Below are positions 63,333 through 64,000 of a DNA stretch of 64,000 nucleotides, one piece after another. The stretch comes from an uncultured Eubacteriales bacterium. Lineage in GTDB: Bacteria; Bacillota; Clostridia; Peptostreptococcales; Anaerovoracaceae. The stretch is taken from contig CADABZ010000010.1 of assembly GCA_902786355.1 (NCBI GenBank), positions 62,001 through 126,000 on the forward strand, written 5' to 3'. Every line of letters begins with the position of its first letter. Position 1 is the first letter of the stretch. The notes under the pieces are model-generated. The model was not told the DNA's origin. It saw only the letters and a list, made by a program, of their open reading frames with translations, and did not search any database. The position numbers and the translations under genes were made by a program.

Positions 63333-64000
63333 TTATTTGTACTCTTCTGCCCAGCTCTCGAAGTAATCTATCTTCATTGCGTGCTTGACTTCGGAAAGTG
63401 TCTGCTCTGCTTTTGCCCTTGCTGCAGCTGTTCCTTCTGTAAGAGCTGCTATGACTTCCTCAGGATGAGCTTCATAGTATGCCCTTTTCTCTCTGATCGG
63501 CATCAGGAACTCGTTGAGGACTGCAAAGAGGAACTTCTTGACTTTGACATCGCCGAGTCCGCCCCTCTGATAGTGAGCCTTGAGTTCATCGAGGTCCTTG
63601 TATTCAGGGAGGTATTTCTCGAAGGAATCAGGCTGGCAGAAAGCATCGAGATATGTGAATACTGTATTGCCTTCGATCTTGCCCGGATCTTCTATTCTCA
63701 AGTGTCCAGGGTCTGTGAACATGGACATTACCTTCTTCCTGAGCGTAGCTTCATCATCAGACAGATATATCGTATTGCCGAGGGACTTGGACATCTTGGC
63801 CTGTCCGTCTGTGCCAGGGAGTCTGAGGCATGCTTCATTCGGAGGCAGATAAATCTCAGGCTCGACAAGAACGTCAGCTCCGTATGTGCGGTTGAATGAT
63901 CTGACGATCTCTCTGCACTGCTCAAGCATCGGCTCCTGGTCCTCGCCTACCGGAACGATAGTAGCCTTGAATGCTGTGATATCGCTGGCCTGGCTGATAG
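63333..64000 (-). CDS. trpS: Tryptophan-tRNA ligase, C-terminal part (5' end outside window)
   Basis: About 222 residues are visible; the N-terminal HIGH region lies beyond position 64000. The frame enters as ISQASDITAFKATIVPVGED, followed by LEQCREIVRSFN and the class I KMSKS loop (TDGQAKMSKSLGN). GDVKVKKFLFAVLNEFL and a helical end are typical of bacterial TrpRS. It charges tRNA-Trp with tryptophan. The right edge of the window truncates the gene; it is not broken. Confidence 0.95.
   Translation of the reverse strand, partial: ISQASDITAFKATIVPVGEDQEPMLEQCREIVRSFNRTYGADVLVEPEIYLPPNEACLRLPGTDGQAKMSKSLGNTIYLSDDEATLRKKVMSMFTDPGHLRIEDPGKIEGNTVFTYLDAFCQPDSFEKYLPEYKDLDELKAHYQRGGLGDVKVKKFLFAVLNEFLMPIREKRAYYEAHPEEVIAALTEGTAAARAKAEQTLSEVKHAMKIDYFESWAEEYK

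Overview
The window looks like chromosomal DNA of an anaerobic, low-to-mid GC Gram-positive bacterium (Bacillota, class Clostridia). The reasons are an Re-type citrate synthase, a TPP-riboswitch thiamine-salvage operon with cytX and tenA, citrate lyase genes, a YolD-type small protein beside a Y-family polymerase, strong AGGAGG ribosome sites and dense same-strand operons with 4-base ATGA overlaps. The family (perhaps Anaerovoracaceae-like) is a guess. No tRNA, rRNA, CRISPR array, insertion sequence or prophage was seen.

Layout. 0.5-2.5 kb: ECF sigma factor and its membrane partner. 2.6-7.7 kb (minus): thiamine salvage operon thiM-thiE-HAD phosphatase-thiD-cytX-tenA behind a TPP riboswitch and terminator. 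7.7-8.6 kb: a frameshifted DMT transporter. 8.8-16.5 kb: a quinate/shikimate uptake and oxidation locus. It holds a LysR regulator with two near-identical operators, a deleted flavin oxidoreductase gene, a YdiB-like dehydrogenase, a broken MFS transporter, aroD and a TRAP transporter. 16.5-19.1 kb (minus): aromatic biosynthesis aroE-aroK fusion, aroA and a gutted pheA. 19.2-28.4 kb: DUF554 protein, an aminotransferase, cysK behind an apparent cysteine leader-peptide attenuator, ftsH, racemase, cyclophilin, EamA and CPBP proteins. 28.6-29.7 kb: rplM and a damaged rpsI. 29.8-34.7 kb: Y-family polymerase, AraC regulator, GH25 lysozyme. 34.8-38.3 kb: two CobW-type GTPases (one with an internal His/Asp tract) and a DMT transporter. 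38.4-43.2 kb: aconitase X subunits, an eIF2B-like isomerase and an acyl-CoA ligase. 43.5-50.4 kb: free Met-R-sulfoxide reductase, a fused ABC/FtsX transporter, GH20 hexosaminidase, MntP. 50.4-62.0 kb: citrate locus with AEC carrier, citXG fusion and citC diverging from acn-citD-citE-citF-icd, with Re-citrate synthase facing them. The window ends in a flavodoxin-like gene and the 3' part of trpS.

How it fits together. The citrate locus has both a route that makes citrate and oxidises it to 2-oxoglutarate (Re-citrate synthase, aconitase, IDH) and one that cleaves citrate (CitDEF with CitC and CitXG maturation). The 9-16 kb locus resembles E. coli ydiN-ydiB-aroD with a TRAP importer added.

Two things stand out. 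First, at least five genes (DMT transporter, flavin oxidoreductase, MFS transporter, pheA, rpsI) carry internal deletions or frameshifts. Because rpsI is normally essential, an assembly artefact must be excluded before calling genome decay. Second, several intergenic regions hold structured regulatory DNA that the genes do not explain: the cysK leader, the paired LysR sites, and a 52-bp-period palindromic tandem repeat upstream of the His-rich GTPase gene.
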